A stretch of 64,000 nucleotides of DNA from contig OZ021722.1 of the NCBI GenBank assembly GCA_963978545.1, forward strand, positions 5,522,001 through 5,586,000, given 5' to 3'. The position numbers and the translations under genes were made by a program. Shown piece after piece: positions 1 to 11,611 of this stretch (position 1 is its first letter; every line of letters begins with the position of its first letter). This DNA is from Linyphia triangularis (lineage: Eukaryota > Arthropoda > Arachnida > Araneae > Linyphiidae). The notes beneath the pieces are model-generated. The model was not told the DNA's origin. It worked only from the letters and a program-made list of their open reading frames with translations, and did no database searches.

Positions 1-316
1 AGCTGGTTTCAGTGCGGGCATAACGTGTCCGTTTTTTGTGATGCAAGTACCGTTCTAACACTCTCCAGAGTTTTCTCATGCGCTGAGCATTTTAAGAGAG
101 GAAAAAGTAGGTGTTGCCATTCGAAAATTTCGAATTTCTGTAACTATAACCGTAACCGTGAACGACATTTTGTTGCCAATCTCAGAATCCCGAGTTCATA
201 TTTCTGTATAACTATACCTGCACTCTCATCTCGATCGATTGAACGGAACGGAAGCTAGAGGTCCATACAACGGCCAAGTTATGTTATAACCACCCTGTGT
301 ACATATATATATATAT

Positions 317-1091
317 TGTTTCGAATTTTTGTATATTTGTAAATATTTCGTAGTGTTAATTTTGTAAATAGGAAAATTTATGTACATTTTGCATAAGGCA
401 GTGCAATAGTTCGTCTTTAGTTGGCTTCCCTGCAGTGTGTCTATTTAATGCTTGATAACGAGTTTTACAGAGATAACGCTGGGAAGCGAGTTTTACAAGG
501 AGCAGGGCATTTAACATTATGTTAATGGCGATCTCGCCAAATTGGCGAGATAGAGCCAAGTTGGGGACGGTTTTAGCGACTAATTTTTGTTGCTAAATTT
601 GGCGAGAAATAGCCAAATGTTGCCAAACTTGGCGACCATTTGGCGACATTTTCAGTCCTCATGTACATGTATAGGACTTTCCGACGACGATCTGGAAAGT
701 TCTCCAAATATCTATGTCTAGAAGTCTCAAGAAGGTTTGACTCCTATATAAGTAATCCGAGGGAGTTGAGTCATTGAGTTAGTTGACTGGAGTTAGTTGA
801 GTCCGTGAGTTGACTTGAATTACTGAGTTGAGATACTGATTCTCAGTGAGCATTCAGAGTAGTTCCAAAGCGAACTGTATTGCATTGTCTTTTGCAGAGA
901 TTTTAGCAGCTGTATTGTCAAATTTTTAACTGCTGTTTTGTGCTCTATTGTTGTGAAAAGAGCTGTATTGTGTCTACTAGAACGAGAAGTTCTGGATTTG
1001 TAAGAGGATCTGCGAAGAGTTATATTGGAATAAATCTCTGCAAGTTTTGATCTGCTTTGGCTTCAAATCTTTCGAACCCGTCCCCGCAACA
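317..1091 (+). mobile_element. Solo LTR, copy 1 (NTAT-site LTR family)
   Basis: One of eight related copies in the window. It begins TGTTTCGAATTT and ends CGCAACA, and is flanked on both sides by ATAT (313-316 and 1092-1095), which reads as a 4-bp target duplication. LTR anatomy is visible: an upstream half full of TTGGCGA repeats, a TATA-like CTATATAAG near 745, a run of GAGTTAGTTGA-type repeats, and an AATAAA near 1030 shortly before the 3' end. No gag/pol sequence adjoins it, so it is a solo LTR. Family assignment beyond 'LTR, probably Ty3/gypsy-sized' is inference. Confidence 0.8.
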
Positions 1092-1300
1092 ATATTGTTG
1101 TGTGGACGGGTTCGAAAGATTTTAAGCAAAAATTGCCTGTTTAGTGATATTTTTAGCGATAATTTTCACATGGACCAAAAAAAAAAAAAAAAAATCGACA
1201 GAATGGCGAATGTGACAGTATACTTTTGGATAATTATTATAATATCCTTTCTTGTATTGATTGAATGGAATGCAAAATTGAAGAAACTGCAAAATTAATA
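1092..1300 (+). repeat. Inverted LTR tip plus family E fragment
   Basis: Immediately after LTR copy 1, about 30 bases (1096-1125) repeat the LTR 3' tip in reverse complement (TGTTGTGTGGACGGGTTCGA). From about 1140 the sequence matches the internal part of family E (a GATATTTTTAGCGATAATTTT-like stretch, then a poly-A tract at 1178-1193). The open frame over this stretch has no recognisable product. Confidence 0.45.
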
Positions 1301-1357
1301 TAAATTGAAACTTCTAAAAGAGCATTTTTAATACAAAAAACTGTTAGTATCGTATTT

Positions 1358-1536
1358 GGTTGGTTGTTTTCAGATCATGTGGCGTCAGCAACACGAGGGC
1401 TATAATGCGCCGAAACATTCGTCATTAGACAAGCCAACATACATTTACAAACACCCATGCCTAACACTGGACTCGGAAGCCGCAACCTCGTGGTCTAGAA
1501 GCTAGCACGGTAACCATTATACCGTTTGGTCGGCAT
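1358..1536 (-). mobile_element. tRNA-derived SINE, family S1, copy a
   Basis: Reverse-strand copy of the SINE seen best at 45739-45911. The tRNA-like head reads, on the minus strand, GGTATAATGGTTACCGTGCT (box A region), followed by a degraded box B. The body carries the shared CATTCGTCATTAGACAAGCC stretch. The flanks TATCGTATTT and TATCATATTT differ by one base and may be the target duplication. The tail lacks a long poly-A. Confidence 0.75.
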
Positions 1537-1699
1537 TATCATATTTAATATTATATATTTATATTTTAGTGTGCTCCTCCATCATCGGACTTTCCTTCTT
1601 TCGTATTATTATTATTTTGTTTTTTTGAGGTCTCACAAATCTTCACCGATTTTTGCGATTTGAAACCTATACGTACACCTTAACGTTCTACGAGCGATA

Positions 1700-2095
1700 G
1701 TGACCGATTCTGTTCCGCCATTGGCCAATACCGCTGTGCTACCATTGATCAATGTCGGAAACCGGGATTCTGAGAAAATTGGCTATTTCTTAATTTTTGA
1801 TTCTTAGGCATACTTCCGAAATCGTGATTTAAAAAATAATAATAATAATAATAATAAATAAACATGTCTTAACCATCACAAAGCATATTTTTTACCCTTC
1901 CGTCCTTTCTTAGAACACTATACTTCAAATTTAACACTCATCATAATTCAAAACTTCCCGTATATCTTACCCAGCACAATGGCGAAATTGGCCAAGATCC
2001 CTAACAACGGCCGATCTACAACGATCCACAACGGGATTGGCCAGTGTCGAGCCGATATTGGCCAGCGGATTTGTACTTCTGGGGTATAAGCAACA
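1700..2095 (+). repeat. Family J repeat, copy 1 (ATTGGCCA-rich)
   Basis: Shares blocks with 17000-17345: an initial ATTGGCCAAT stretch, a poly-A or AAT microsatellite (AATAATAAT at 1836-1860), then CATATTTTTTACCC, and an end reading GATATTGGCCAGCG followed by CTGGGG. ATTGGCCA or TTGGCCA occurs repeatedly. Boundaries are approximate. No coding potential seen. Confidence 0.5.
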
Positions 2096-2680
2096 CAACT
2101 AAATATGATACCTCTTAAGGACACTTTATTTATACAGTTAAATAAACTAATTCGTGATAATCACCCCCAACAATAAAGTATGTATGAAAGTAATTATTTT
2201 CTTGGATCACCTAATAATCGATCCACTGCTCCTTCGTCCATTAATAATCCCCTCTCTTCACCCCATTCCTTCTGGATGACACACCCACATCTGTTACAAC
2301 TATTTGCTTTCTTATCTTTTTTTTTCTTCCCCCCCCCCTGTCTTATTGCAGCCACTAATCTCATCCACCCTTTATCACCTTTCGCCACTCTCGTCTCGAG
2401 AAGGTGTATAATTCGGTCCATAGGACAGAGAAGTACAGAAATTCTCTTATACTCTGTCCTGGTAAAAGAAAAAAAATAATTTCGTCGTGAGGTTTGATGG
2501 CTCTCTTTCGAGTTGCTTATTGTTATCATCTCGACAGAGGATGCAAGTGGTGAAGTCACAGTCAACTGTCGAAACAATCCGATTTATAACCTGGTACGCC
2601 CCTGTATTCCAGTCTTGTAAACAAATAAAATATACTTCCTTATACACCCTTAAAAGAATTTGGCATATTTTTTTTTACAT
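2096..2680. other. No supportable gene
   Basis: Overlapping open frames exist on both strands (the longest is 127 codons on the minus strand, 2194-2577). They overlap one another, contain homopolymer-encoded tracts and show no domain. Part of the openness comes from a C-run and T-run at 2318-2338. Confidence 0.4.
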
Positions 2681-2682
2681 GG

Positions 2683-2810
2683 GGATTGATTGATTAATTT
2701 GATTTGATTTGATTGATTGATTGATTTGATTTGATTGATTGATTTGATTTGATTTTATTTGATTTGATTGATTGATTGATTGATTTGATTTGATTTGATT
2801 TGATTGAGTA
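2683..2810. repeat. GATT/GATTT microsatellite
   Basis: About 125 bp of alternating TTGATT and TTGATTTGATT units, slightly impure. It keeps a lysine/asparagine/serine-rich frame open on the minus strand purely by composition. Confidence 0.9.
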
Positions 2811-2849
2811 GTGGGAGATTTTTTGCTCTCCTGCAGGCTGCTTTGTCGC

Positions 2850-3030
2850 ATTATTTCGGACTGGAATCAGCAACCTAACGGCAGAGGGGTTAGCGCTCCG
2901 GCCTAGCATGCCGAGTTCGAATCCTGGATCAGGCATGGATGTTCGTTGTGGTTCGGAATCCACGTTAAACTGTAGGTCCCTGCCTGATTAGCCGTTATTG
3001 TGCCCAAAAATAGGTCATTGAGCGTACAAA
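2850..3030 (+). mobile_element. tRNA-derived SINE, family S2, copy a
   Basis: tRNA-like head with box A-like GGGGTTAGCGCTCCGGC and box B GAGTTCGAATCCTGG. The body contains GGTTCGGAATCCACGTTAA, and the copy ends with GTCATTGAGCGTACAAAC followed by A-rich sequence. A second, more diverged copy follows directly. Confidence 0.75.
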
Positions 3031-3043
3031 CAAACTAAACCAA

Positions 3044-3222
3044 AACCGGAATGGAATCGCCCGCCTGATGGCAGTGGGATTAGCGAGCTAACACCTCGAA
3101 TCCTTGAATAGGCATGAATGCTCGTTTTGATTCGGAAACCACGTTAATCTGTAGTTTGCAACCTAATTAGCTATTATTGGGCAATAAAATTGATCGTTGA
3201 GCGTACAAACTAACCAACCGTC
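3044..3222 (+). mobile_element. tRNA-derived SINE, family S2, copy b
   Basis: Diverged tandem neighbour of the copy at 2850. Shared are GGCAGTGGGATTAGCG, CGAATCCTTGAATAGGCATG, a TTCGGAAACCACGTTAATCTG block, and an end reading CGTTGAGCGTACAAACTAAC. Box B is damaged, so it is unlikely to be transcribed on its own. Confidence 0.65.
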
Positions 3223-3916
3223 TCATAACTTTCAATTACACTACATAATATTGGTCATTACATTTAAATCTGATATGGTGTTATTTAACGCTTTCATATT
3301 TTCTGATGATATTTTTGACAATAGTTTTTACGTGAGAAAAACAAAACAAAACAAAAAATAACGCCCAAATGGCAAAATTGTTTTTTTTTTTCGATAGACA
3401 TTACATTGTAACTGCTTGTGCGTCAAACGCAAAAAAGAAAGAAAAAAAAATCAATTGTTGATGGACAATGCAATGCTCAGGGGCAGAGAGCTCTGTGTTA
3501 AAGGCACTCGTTTTTCAAATTTTTATGCTTTTATCATATCTTTATGAAAATTTTGGAGGTGGGAAGGCTTAGAACACCTTAAGAGGCATTACCACAGTGA
3601 TATTGAACAAAATCGTTAGAGCCGTTTTTTAGCAATTACTGAAAAACATGATATTTTTAATGACAGCTACCTTTTGCGCATGCGCGATTTTGACGAAAAC
3701 CTTAATGGTAGGTCCTTGTGCCACTACTAACTTGCACACCAAATTTGAACATCGTAGGTCAATTTGTTCGGAAATTATGCTGACCACAGACAGGCAGACA
3801 CACACACACATACAGACAGATATTTTTCCTAGATCACTTTTTGGAAGTCAGGATGTTCCAAAACATAAAGAAATGCTAAAAAAAAAAAGTAAAAAAACAA
3901 TGAGAATATACTTCAA
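3221..3916 (+). mobile_element. Family E element, copy 1
   Basis: One of six family E copies. It starts at ACTTTCAATTACACTA and contains a GCGATAATTTTTACATGGG-like block followed by poly-A. Further on are ACGAAAACCTTAATGGTAGG, then GTCAATTTGTTCGGA, a CAGACACACACACA stretch and GATGTTCCAAAAC. An open frame (3648-3920) includes ILTKTLMVGPCATTNL, also readable in the copy at 21659-21880. The 3' hairpin seen in copies 4-6 is absent here. Non-autonomous DNA element or Helitron-like; class undecided. Confidence 0.6.
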
Positions 3917-4398
3917 ATAAATTTAAATTAGTTCTTATTTTCTGAATTAGTTTTATTTAAAGAATCTTCGAAAGGATTCAATAGCCACCAGAATGAAATT
4001 AGAACTGGACCCAGAGAATTTCTAAGTTTCTCACTTAATCATTTCCGAACCGATGATAGGTTAAAATATGTTAGGTGGAATGTTCTCTGTTGCAACTTCG
4101 AATGTTTTAAGGCTCTTTGTAGAGGGCACTAGTTGCACCCCACCCCCGCTTGTCGGAGAAAGCGTCATTCCCTTACTTGATGTTGGTATAACTGTATATG
4201 TGCTGTGTGGTGTCTCGTCTTTTAGTAAATAAAGTAGTTTAATCTAAAGATGGTGTGCTCCTTGTAAAATGAAACATGATCAAATTAATTAAGTATTTAG
4301 TTAGAAACATTCTCTTTTTAACATGCACGAAACATCATCAATGAAGTACGCCTGGTCTAGTAACACAGTTTTAATATCTATTTATAAAAATAAATATG
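3917..4398. other. Unassigned spacer with possible LTR remnant
   Basis: Mostly AT-rich. The part from about 4070 (TGTTAGGTGG) to 4260 is more GC-rich, has an AATAAA at 4228-4233 and could be a worn LTR, but no second copy or target duplication was found in the window. Confidence 0.25.
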
Positions 4399-5046
4399 GG
4401 TGTGAAACATCGCACAACTTTCAACTACACTATGATATTGGCCATTGCATTAAAATTTATGGTATTATTTACCGTTTTAATATTTACTCTCTCATTTAAA
4501 TAAAATTGGCCAGTTTGGCAATGTTTTGGGCTATAATTTTTACATGGGTAAAAAAAACAAAAACATGTTAAGATGTTATGCCATAGACTTTACATTGCCC
4601 TTTCCTGTGCGTGAAACAGAAAAAAAAATCGATCGTTGATGGGCGATGTTCAAGGACAGAGCTGTGTGTTAAAGGCACTCGTTTTTCAACTTTTTACGCT
4701 TTTAACATATTTTTATAGGAATTTCGAAAGTGAAGACGATTAGAACACCTTCAGAAGCAGTAGCATAGAGATTCAATCATAATTGTTGGATCTGGGTTTA
4801 AGTAACTGCTGAAGTAAATGATTTTTACATGATTTCAATCTTATGCACATGCGCTATTTTGACGAAAATCTTAATTGTAGGTCCCCTGACCACATCTAAC
4901 CCCCACACAAAATTTAAACATCTAGGTCAATTTGTTGGGGAGTTATGCTGACCAAGTACACATAGACATAGAAACACACAGACGCGCTGAATCAGTGTGT
5001 TCCAAAACGTGAAAAAATGCAAAAGCAAAAAAAAAAAAAAAAAAAA
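4399..5046 (+). mobile_element. Family E element, copy 2
   Basis: Starts GGGTGTGAAACATCGCACAA then CTTTCAACTACACTATG, with the same internal order as copy 1 (TTTTTACATGGG, poly-A, ACGAAAATCTTAATTGTAGG, GTCAATTTGTT, CACACAGACGCGC, GTTCCAAAACGTG). It ends in a poly-A run at 5029-5047 without the terminal hairpin, so its 3' end is truncated or replaced. Confidence 0.6.
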
Positions 5047-5494
5047 TAAATAATTGTCGAATTGAACGTAAAAATAAGAGTAATTGAAGATTGATTGGAA
5101 GAATTCTGGAATTAAAAGGATTATTAGAAGAATTCTGATACCGAGTTTTCAAATTTTGTTTTAAAGTAATACAAAATCTAAACTCCTAAAAAAAACGAGT
5201 AAAAAATAATAATAATAAAAACTTAACATTGATTGATTTTAAATACAAAGCTCACCTCAGTACATTTTTAACGCGAACACTAAATGCATACGAAAAAAGG
5301 AGGAATTAAGAACACATAAAAACAAAAGATCATATAAAAACATAATGTTGAAAATGCATCCATCGTAAAATGAGACAACCATTTATTATTTGATCAGAAA
5401 AGTTATAAATCCTCAAATATTCGTGGATTTATTTCAATTTAGAATCTAACTTCATACCTACGAGAGTGATTTTAAAAATACATAGAATCTGACA

Positions 5495-6598
5495 TAGCAA
5501 CTGATTGTTTACGAGCAAGTTCTAGACGAGTTTATTTAGAAACTACTTTTACTAAAACCTTGAAACATGGTGAGTAGGTACGAAAATAATCATTAAATGA
5601 AATAACATAAATTGGTAACTAGAAAATAATTTTATGAATTAAAAATTTAAAAAAAGGAAAAGAATAATGCAAGTGGCACCACTGCATAGGCATTGGCGTA
5701 AGGATTTCAAGTATTGTTGCGTTGATGGGTTCGAAAGATTCGAAACCAAAGCAGATTAAAACTTTCCCCAGATATTGATTCCGATATAACTCCAGAACTT
5801 CTCGTTCTAGTAGACTCAATACAGCTCTTTACACAACAATAGAGCACAAAACAGCAGATAAAAACTTGACAACACAACTTCTAAAATCGCTGCACAAGAC
5901 AATGCAATACAGTTCAATTTCGGAACTCTCTGAATGCTCGCTAAGAGACAGCTAACTCAGTAACTCCAGTCAATTAACGAACTCAACTAACTCCACTCAC
6001 GGCCGGTCTTATATAGGAAGTCAATACTTCGTGAATCTTCTAGAGATAGAAATTTGGAGGATTTTCCAGATCGTAGTCGAAAAGTCCTATACATGTACAT
6101 GGGGACCGAAAATGTCGCCAAATGGTCGCAAAGTTTGGCGACATTTGGCGATTTCTCGCCAAATTTGTCGACAAAAATTAGTCGCCAAACCCATCGCCAA
6201 TTTGGCGAGATTGCCATTAACCATAATGTTAAATGGCCTGCTCTTTGTAAAACTCGCTTCCCAGCATTATCTCTGTAAAACACGTTTTCAAGCGTTAAGA
6301 CACACATTGCAGGAAAGCGAACTCTTGCACTGCCTTATGAGAAATGTACATAAATTTTCCTATTTACATAACCACATAACCAATACTACGTAATATTTAC
6401 AAATATACAAAAATTCGTAACAATATAAAATAAAATATTGTATTAGACACTATTTTCGAATTTTTAATTTATGTCATTTCATTAAATGATAATTTTCGTA
6501 CCTATACTCGCTAAATGTCAATGTTTTAATAGAAAGTAGTTTCTAAATGGATTAGAAGGTTGTAACATAGCGAGTATAGGGAATGATCTTTACTATGA
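5495..6598. mobile_element. Family C element, copy 1, split by a solo LTR
   Basis: The left part (to 5714) has TTTAGAAACTAC, AAACCTTGAAACATGG and the central CATAGGCATTGGCGTAAGG block. The right part (from 6423) has TTAGACACTATTTTCGA and ends TAACATAGCGAGTATAGGG. In copy 3 (25419-25847) these parts are continuous around GGATTTCAAATTTAAAATA, so an LTR inserted here. The left terminus is worn and the flanking TTAA is not preserved. Confidence 0.65.
5715..6422 (-). mobile_element. Solo LTR, copy 2 (NTAT-site family)
   Basis: Reverse orientation: on the plus strand it starts TGTTGCGTTGATGGGTTCG and ends AATTCGTAACA, flanked by GTAT (5711-5714) and ATAT (6423-6426), i.e. three of four bases match. 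It lies inside family C copy 1. A 120-codon open frame (6031-6393) runs antisense to the LTR, as in several other copies; see findings. Confidence 0.78.
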
Positions 6599-6639
6599 CT
6601 TTAATCTTAAGCTCAATTGACGCGACCTTGATGACACAC

Positions 6640-7030
6640 TTGCAGTCCCAGTTAGACCCCCTGGCCAATATCGCTCTATACCGGCCAATCCCGATGAGGA
6701 CCGTTTTATAAACCAGTCTTTGTTATTGATCTTGGAGAATCTCACCAAATATCCTGGATAAAATATCCTGGAAGCTATAAAATGTTGAATGAAAATTGAA
6801 ATATTTTATTCTGAGAAAGGATGGAGGTATAAAAATATCTTTCGTTGTGTTTTCGACTTGTTTAATTTATGAAAAAAAAAGTCTCATATTTTGAACGATA
6901 CTCGAATTTCGGCCAGGATTAGTCAATCTCTCAGAGCCTTAGTTTCCGGCATTGACTCATAATATTGAGCTATATACCTGGGGATGACCGTTATATAACT
7001 ATCGCATTGTTCTGTCGACCAGTCATGTTT
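6640..7030. repeat. Family J-like fragment
   Basis: Contains CTGGCCAATATCGCTCTATA, CCGGCCAATCCCGATGAGG and TCGGCCAGGATTAGTC, resembling the ATTGGCCA-rich ends of the family J copies at 1700 and 17000. Badly diverged, with uncertain boundaries. Confidence 0.3.
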
Positions 7031-7063
7031 TGTTATAATTAAACTCACAATATCATTATGCTA

Positions 7064-7322
7064 GAAGTCCAGTGGCGCAGTGGTAGCGCATTGCGCTGCC
7101 ACGCCACAGGTCCGCTGTTCGATTTCCGGGGAAGGTTGACTCAGCCTTTCATCCTATTTAAAGTGGGTGGATTAAATGAGAACCTAGCATGCTTGGGAAC
7201 TAAAAACTGGGGCTGCAGCGTCAGACTGACCATCTGAGTGGAACATTTGCTGTTTGGCAGGCCAATGGTCAAGTATGTTGGATTGGGCACGGCAGGTCAA
7301 AGCCCCTTTATGTTACGCCATG
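7064..7322 (+). mobile_element. tRNA-derived SINE, family S3
   Basis: Box A TGGCGCAGTGGTAGCGCA (7073-7090) and box B GCTGTTCGATTTCC (7114-7127) are near-canonical. The body includes GACTCAGCCTTTCATCC and AATGAGAACC. That resembles, from memory, a conserved SINE core known from several invertebrates (CCTTTCATCC ... ATGAGTACC). The copy ends near TATGTTACGCC. It is not a tRNA gene: the acceptor stem does not close. Confidence 0.75.
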
Positions 7323-7854
7323 GAGTTTAGTTTAGATCACTATACTGATAACGTAGGATACAATAAAATATGCAAGGTATGACAAAAGGTAAAAATGTTT
7401 TTTTATTAATGAAAAAAAATAATTAGAGAATTAAAAAGCTAAAGTGATTAAAGTTGGTAATTTATTTTAAGAGATACAGAATTTTTATTTTGATGCCGCA
7501 CCTCTAGGAAAAGAACGACAGTTACAAAGAAGATCATGAGGTCAAACTCCATCAATGCAAAAACTGAAATTATTTCTTTAGAATTTATCGAAATAGAGCG
7601 CATTTAGAAACGTGATTCACGCCTTTTTACTTATTACTACTCGCAAATCTAAACAAAAAAAAATGGCACATTTTTTAATACGTTCTATGTGGATAAATTC
7701 CACACGTAGACTTATAGGTATGAAGACACATAGGTTATAGAGAGCAAAGGCAGCAAAATCTTGCATAACACAATTTTATTTAAAATTTAAACTTTGAACT
7801 GTGTTTAAATGTCTATTAAAATTAAACTTAGAGTTGTTTTTAAATCCTTTATAT

Positions 7855-8622
7855 TGTTGTGTCGAAAGGTTTAAAGCCAAAGCAGATTAAAACTTCCAGA
7901 GATTTATTCCAATATAACTCTTCACAGATTCTCTTACAACTCCAGAACTTCTCGTTTTAGTAGACTCAATACAGCTCTTTTCACAACAATAGAGCACAAA
8001 ACAGCAGTTAAAAACTTGACAACACAACCACTAAATCGCCGCAAAAGACAATGCAATACAGTTCGCTTTGGAACTACTCTGAATACTCACCGAGATTCAG
8101 TATCTCAACTCAGTAACTCAAGTCAACTCACGGACTCAACTAACTCCAGTCAACTATAACTCAATGATTCAACTCACTCGGCCGACTTATATATGAGTCA
8201 AACCTTCTTGAGACTTCTAGAGGTAGATATTTAGAGAATTTTCCAGATCGTAGTCGAAAAGTCCTATACATGTACATGGGGACAGAAAATGTCGCCAAAT
8301 GGTCGCCAAGTTTGGCGATATTTGGTGATTTCTCGCCAAATTTGGCGACAAAATTATTTTCCAAAACCGTCGAGTACTTGGCTCTATCTCGCCAATTTGG
8401 CGAGATTACCATTACCATAATGTAAATGCCCTGCTCCTTGTAAAACTCGCTTCCCAGCTTTATTTCTGTAAGTTATCTTCGTTATCAAGCATTAAGACTC
8501 ACATTGCGGGGAAGCAAACTAATGACGAACTATTGCACTGCCTTATGCGAAATGTACATAAGTTTTCCTATTTACAAAATTAACACTTCGAAATATTTAC
8601 AAATATACAAAAATTCGTAACA
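7855..8622 (-). mobile_element. Solo LTR, copy 3 (NTAT-site family)
   Basis: Plus-strand ends TGTTGTGTCGAAAGG and AATTCGTAACA. Perfect ATAT flanks at 7851-7854 and 8623-8626. It carries the same TTGGCGA-rich upstream half, TATA-like TATATGAG and polyadenylation region as the other copies, on the minus strand. Confidence 0.8.
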
Positions 8623-8626
8623 ATAT

Positions 8627-10460
8627 TATTAAAGATGACATTTATGCAACAATATTCCAGCAAATGATGTGCTCTAGGAAATATTGCATCAGGTATATTA
8701 TAAAATTTCAGGCATCGGTCAAATATACAATTGGAACAAATAAACTCTAAAAATTCTCACTTGCACAAAATGCAACACTCAATCAATACATTTTTCCGCC
8801 CTTTAGCATAACTCCAATAAACAAAAACGTGTCTTTTAATTTTCACTACAAAACTAACTTGTTTTCATAGATTTTACAGTAATTCTCAGAATTAAAAAGA
8901 GATGTAACAAGAAACGGAAAATCGTTGACTCAAAATCCAAAGAGCAATTATTAAATGCAAATTTGCCGACTGGTATTATTTTTTCTGCAAGTGGGAATTG
9001 AATAGGGGAGGAGAAAAAAAAAGAAAATCGAAACGAACATCAAATATTTACACTCCCTTGTTGAGCTTTAAGCAAATGCAAAGCTGGAGCTTTCTTTCTG
9101 CAGTTTCGTTCTCAGGTAAAATATCGTTTAATCTTACACGAGATTAAGATCAAATATCGGAATGTGTTTTTTTTTTTATAAATGTGTTTCTAGAGAAATG
9201 CTTTGGGGAATTGAATGGCGAAATTAATAATTAATCGGAACAAGATATCCGTTTTCGTTTTATTAAAAGAGTGATTTAAAATGGAGTGGTAAATGTATGT
9301 CGAAAATTTTGATTAGTTTTAACTTTTTATCGAAATTCGTTCTGAATTATTATATTTATCTAAACCAGTTGTTATTTGCAGTACAAATTATTAATTACAT
9401 TAAAAATAGTTTTAAAAAAAAAACTAATATTAAATTAACGTATTTGATTAGGATTTTTTAATTTATTTTCAATAATGTTACATTTGTTTTACTGCTGCCG
9501 TTTACAAAAAATTTATTTATTTATATGTTTGTTCGTTAGTTCCTTTATTTATTTATTTATTTATTTATTTATAGAAACCAAAATTTAGTATGTCATGCAT
9601 TTAGAAGTTTTTACTTAAATTCGTAAAATTGTGTTAGTTTCTTTTTACGTTTCATTATGATATTTTCATGTTCACGTAACTTATTTTTATGTTAAATGGC
9701 CTAATTTGAATAATTACAATTTAATATTTCACAAAAAAAAATATATATATATATATTCTTGCAAAAGAACTACGTACATCAAATAAAAAAGTAAAAACTC
9801 CCTATTTCATAACAAAAAAAAAAAAACATCCAGAATTAAGAGCCTTACTTAGAAAATTACTCTATGCTAAAAGATCAATAAACATTTTTTTTTTTTTATT
9901 ATTAATTACTGTACTCAGCAAATTTATATGAATGGGGGGGGGGGGGGCGAAATAACATTTGCATTTTAGATTAATTATTCCAAAGAAGTAAAAACAATCA
10001 TTCCTCTCATAACCGTGTCGAAGTCCATTTTCTTATTATCGTAAGCTATTAAAATAAATATCGGCCATTTCGAAGTTAATGTAGTTTAAGCCTTTGGTCT
10101 ACTTAATAAGAAAGATCTTTTTTAATGATCGCTCGCTTCTCTAAGTCATATGTCATCTAGATGACTGCTTTTGTCATGAGCTAATGGCTTTGGGTTATTT
10201 TTTTATTATTATTATTATTCTTTTAGTCGTCTTCCCGTGAGAGAGTCAGAGGTTAAATTATAATAAAACATGTATTACTCATTTTTTAGCTCCCCTGTGC
10301 TTTTTTTGTCGGGACAACTTAAGTGAACAATTTAATATGTATTTTTGTACTGAAGTCTTTTGGGTGGAAAAGTGTAGATGTACCACACGCAAGGTTTTTC
10401 TAAGAGTTACCAAAGATTTTCGGTTTAATTTCACTGCTTGAAATAAGTAGTTTTTAAATA
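8627..10460. other. AT-rich spacer, no gene seen
   Basis: Contains only simple-sequence tracts: a TTTA repeat at 9543-9572, an AT run near 9742-9756, poly-A and poly-T runs, and a G-run at 9934-9948. No open frame with domain-like content on either strand. Confidence 0.6.
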
Positions 10461-10464
10461 ATAT

Positions 10465-11228
10465 TGTTACGAATTTTTGTATATTTGTAAATATTTCGAA
10501 GTGTTAATTTTGTAAATAGGAAAACTTATGTACATTTCGCATAAGGCAGTGCAATAATTCGTCGTTAGTTTGCTTCCCCGCAATGTGTGTCTTAATGCTT
10601 GATAACGAGTTTTACAGAGATAACGCTGGGAAGCGAGTTTTACAAGGAGCAGGGCATTTAACATTATGGTAATGGCAATCTTGCCAAATTGACGAGATAA
10701 AGCCAAGTTGGCGACGGTTTTGGTGACTAATTTTTGTCGCCAAATTTGGCGAGAAATCGCCAAATGTAGCCAAAATTGGCGACCATTTGGCGACATTTTC
10801 GGTCCCCATGTACATATATGGGACTTTTCGACTACGATCTGGAAAGTTCTCCAAATGTCTATCTCTAGAAGATTCACGTATGTTCGCCTTCCCTAAAAAA
10901 GCTCAAGAGAGCTGGTGGTGGAGTTAGTTGTTAGTTAGTCAGTGAGTTAACTGGAATTACTGAGTAGAGATACCGAGTCTCAGTGAGCATTCAGAGTAGT
11001 TCTAAAGCGAACTGTATTGCATTGTCTTTTGCAGCGATTTTAGCAGTTGTGTTGTCAAGTTTTTAACTGCTGTTTTGTGCTCTAATGTTGTGAAAAGAGC
11101 TGTATTGAGTCTACAAGAACGAGAAGTTCTGGAGTTGTAAGAGAATCTGCGAAGAGTTATATTGGAATAAATTTCTGCAAGTTTTGATCTGCTTTGGCTT
11201 CAAATCTTTCGAACCCATCCACGCAACA
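10465..11228 (+). mobile_element. Solo LTR, copy 4 (NTAT-site family)
   Basis: TGTTACGAATTT ... CGCAACA with perfect ATAT flanks (10461-10464 and 11229-11232). It contains AATAAA near 11167. The longest antisense open frame of the family lies here (136 codons, 10467-10877). Its conservation among copies may only reflect recent spread. Confidence 0.82.
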
Positions 11229-11610
11229 ATATAAATTTGGATCTTTGAAATTTAGGAATTTCGAATGAAACTGTTAATGTATTTCTGCTATTACAAAAAA
11301 GGCATTACTAATATAGCTGACGGTAAAACAATGGGATTTCGGAATAACACAAGTAACGTCTTTTATTTCGACAATTATAGCAAAGCCATAGGAAATTAGT
11401 TTTATGCTCATTGGAATTGTTTGAAAAATCTACAATTAAGATGGGGCAACTAAGTATGGTAGATAGTGAAGCGGAAAATAGAATGTTAGGTTATATCAAG
11501 AAAAAGGTTTCATCTTAATGATATTATATTTCTTTCGTATAGATGTTTAGTTACGTCGTATCTTAAGTATGCAATATGCAATTCACTTTTGGTAACCTTT
11601 CATTAAAGAA
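11229..11610. other. AT-rich spacer, no gene seen
   Basis: Non-repetitive AT-rich sequence between a solo LTR and family E copy 3. No coding or RNA feature recognised. Confidence 0.5.
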
Positions 11611-11611
11611 G

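Noticed and set aside
2194..2577. 127-codon minus-strand open frame as a gene
   Set aside because: No domain, lysine run from a homopolymer, and overlaps equally open frames on the plus strand.
7064..7140. True tRNA gene
   Set aside because: Boxes A and B are good but the acceptor stem does not pair and a SINE body follows.
9740..9760. Origin or regulatory palindrome in the AT run
   Set aside because: A plain AT microsatellite, one of several in the window.
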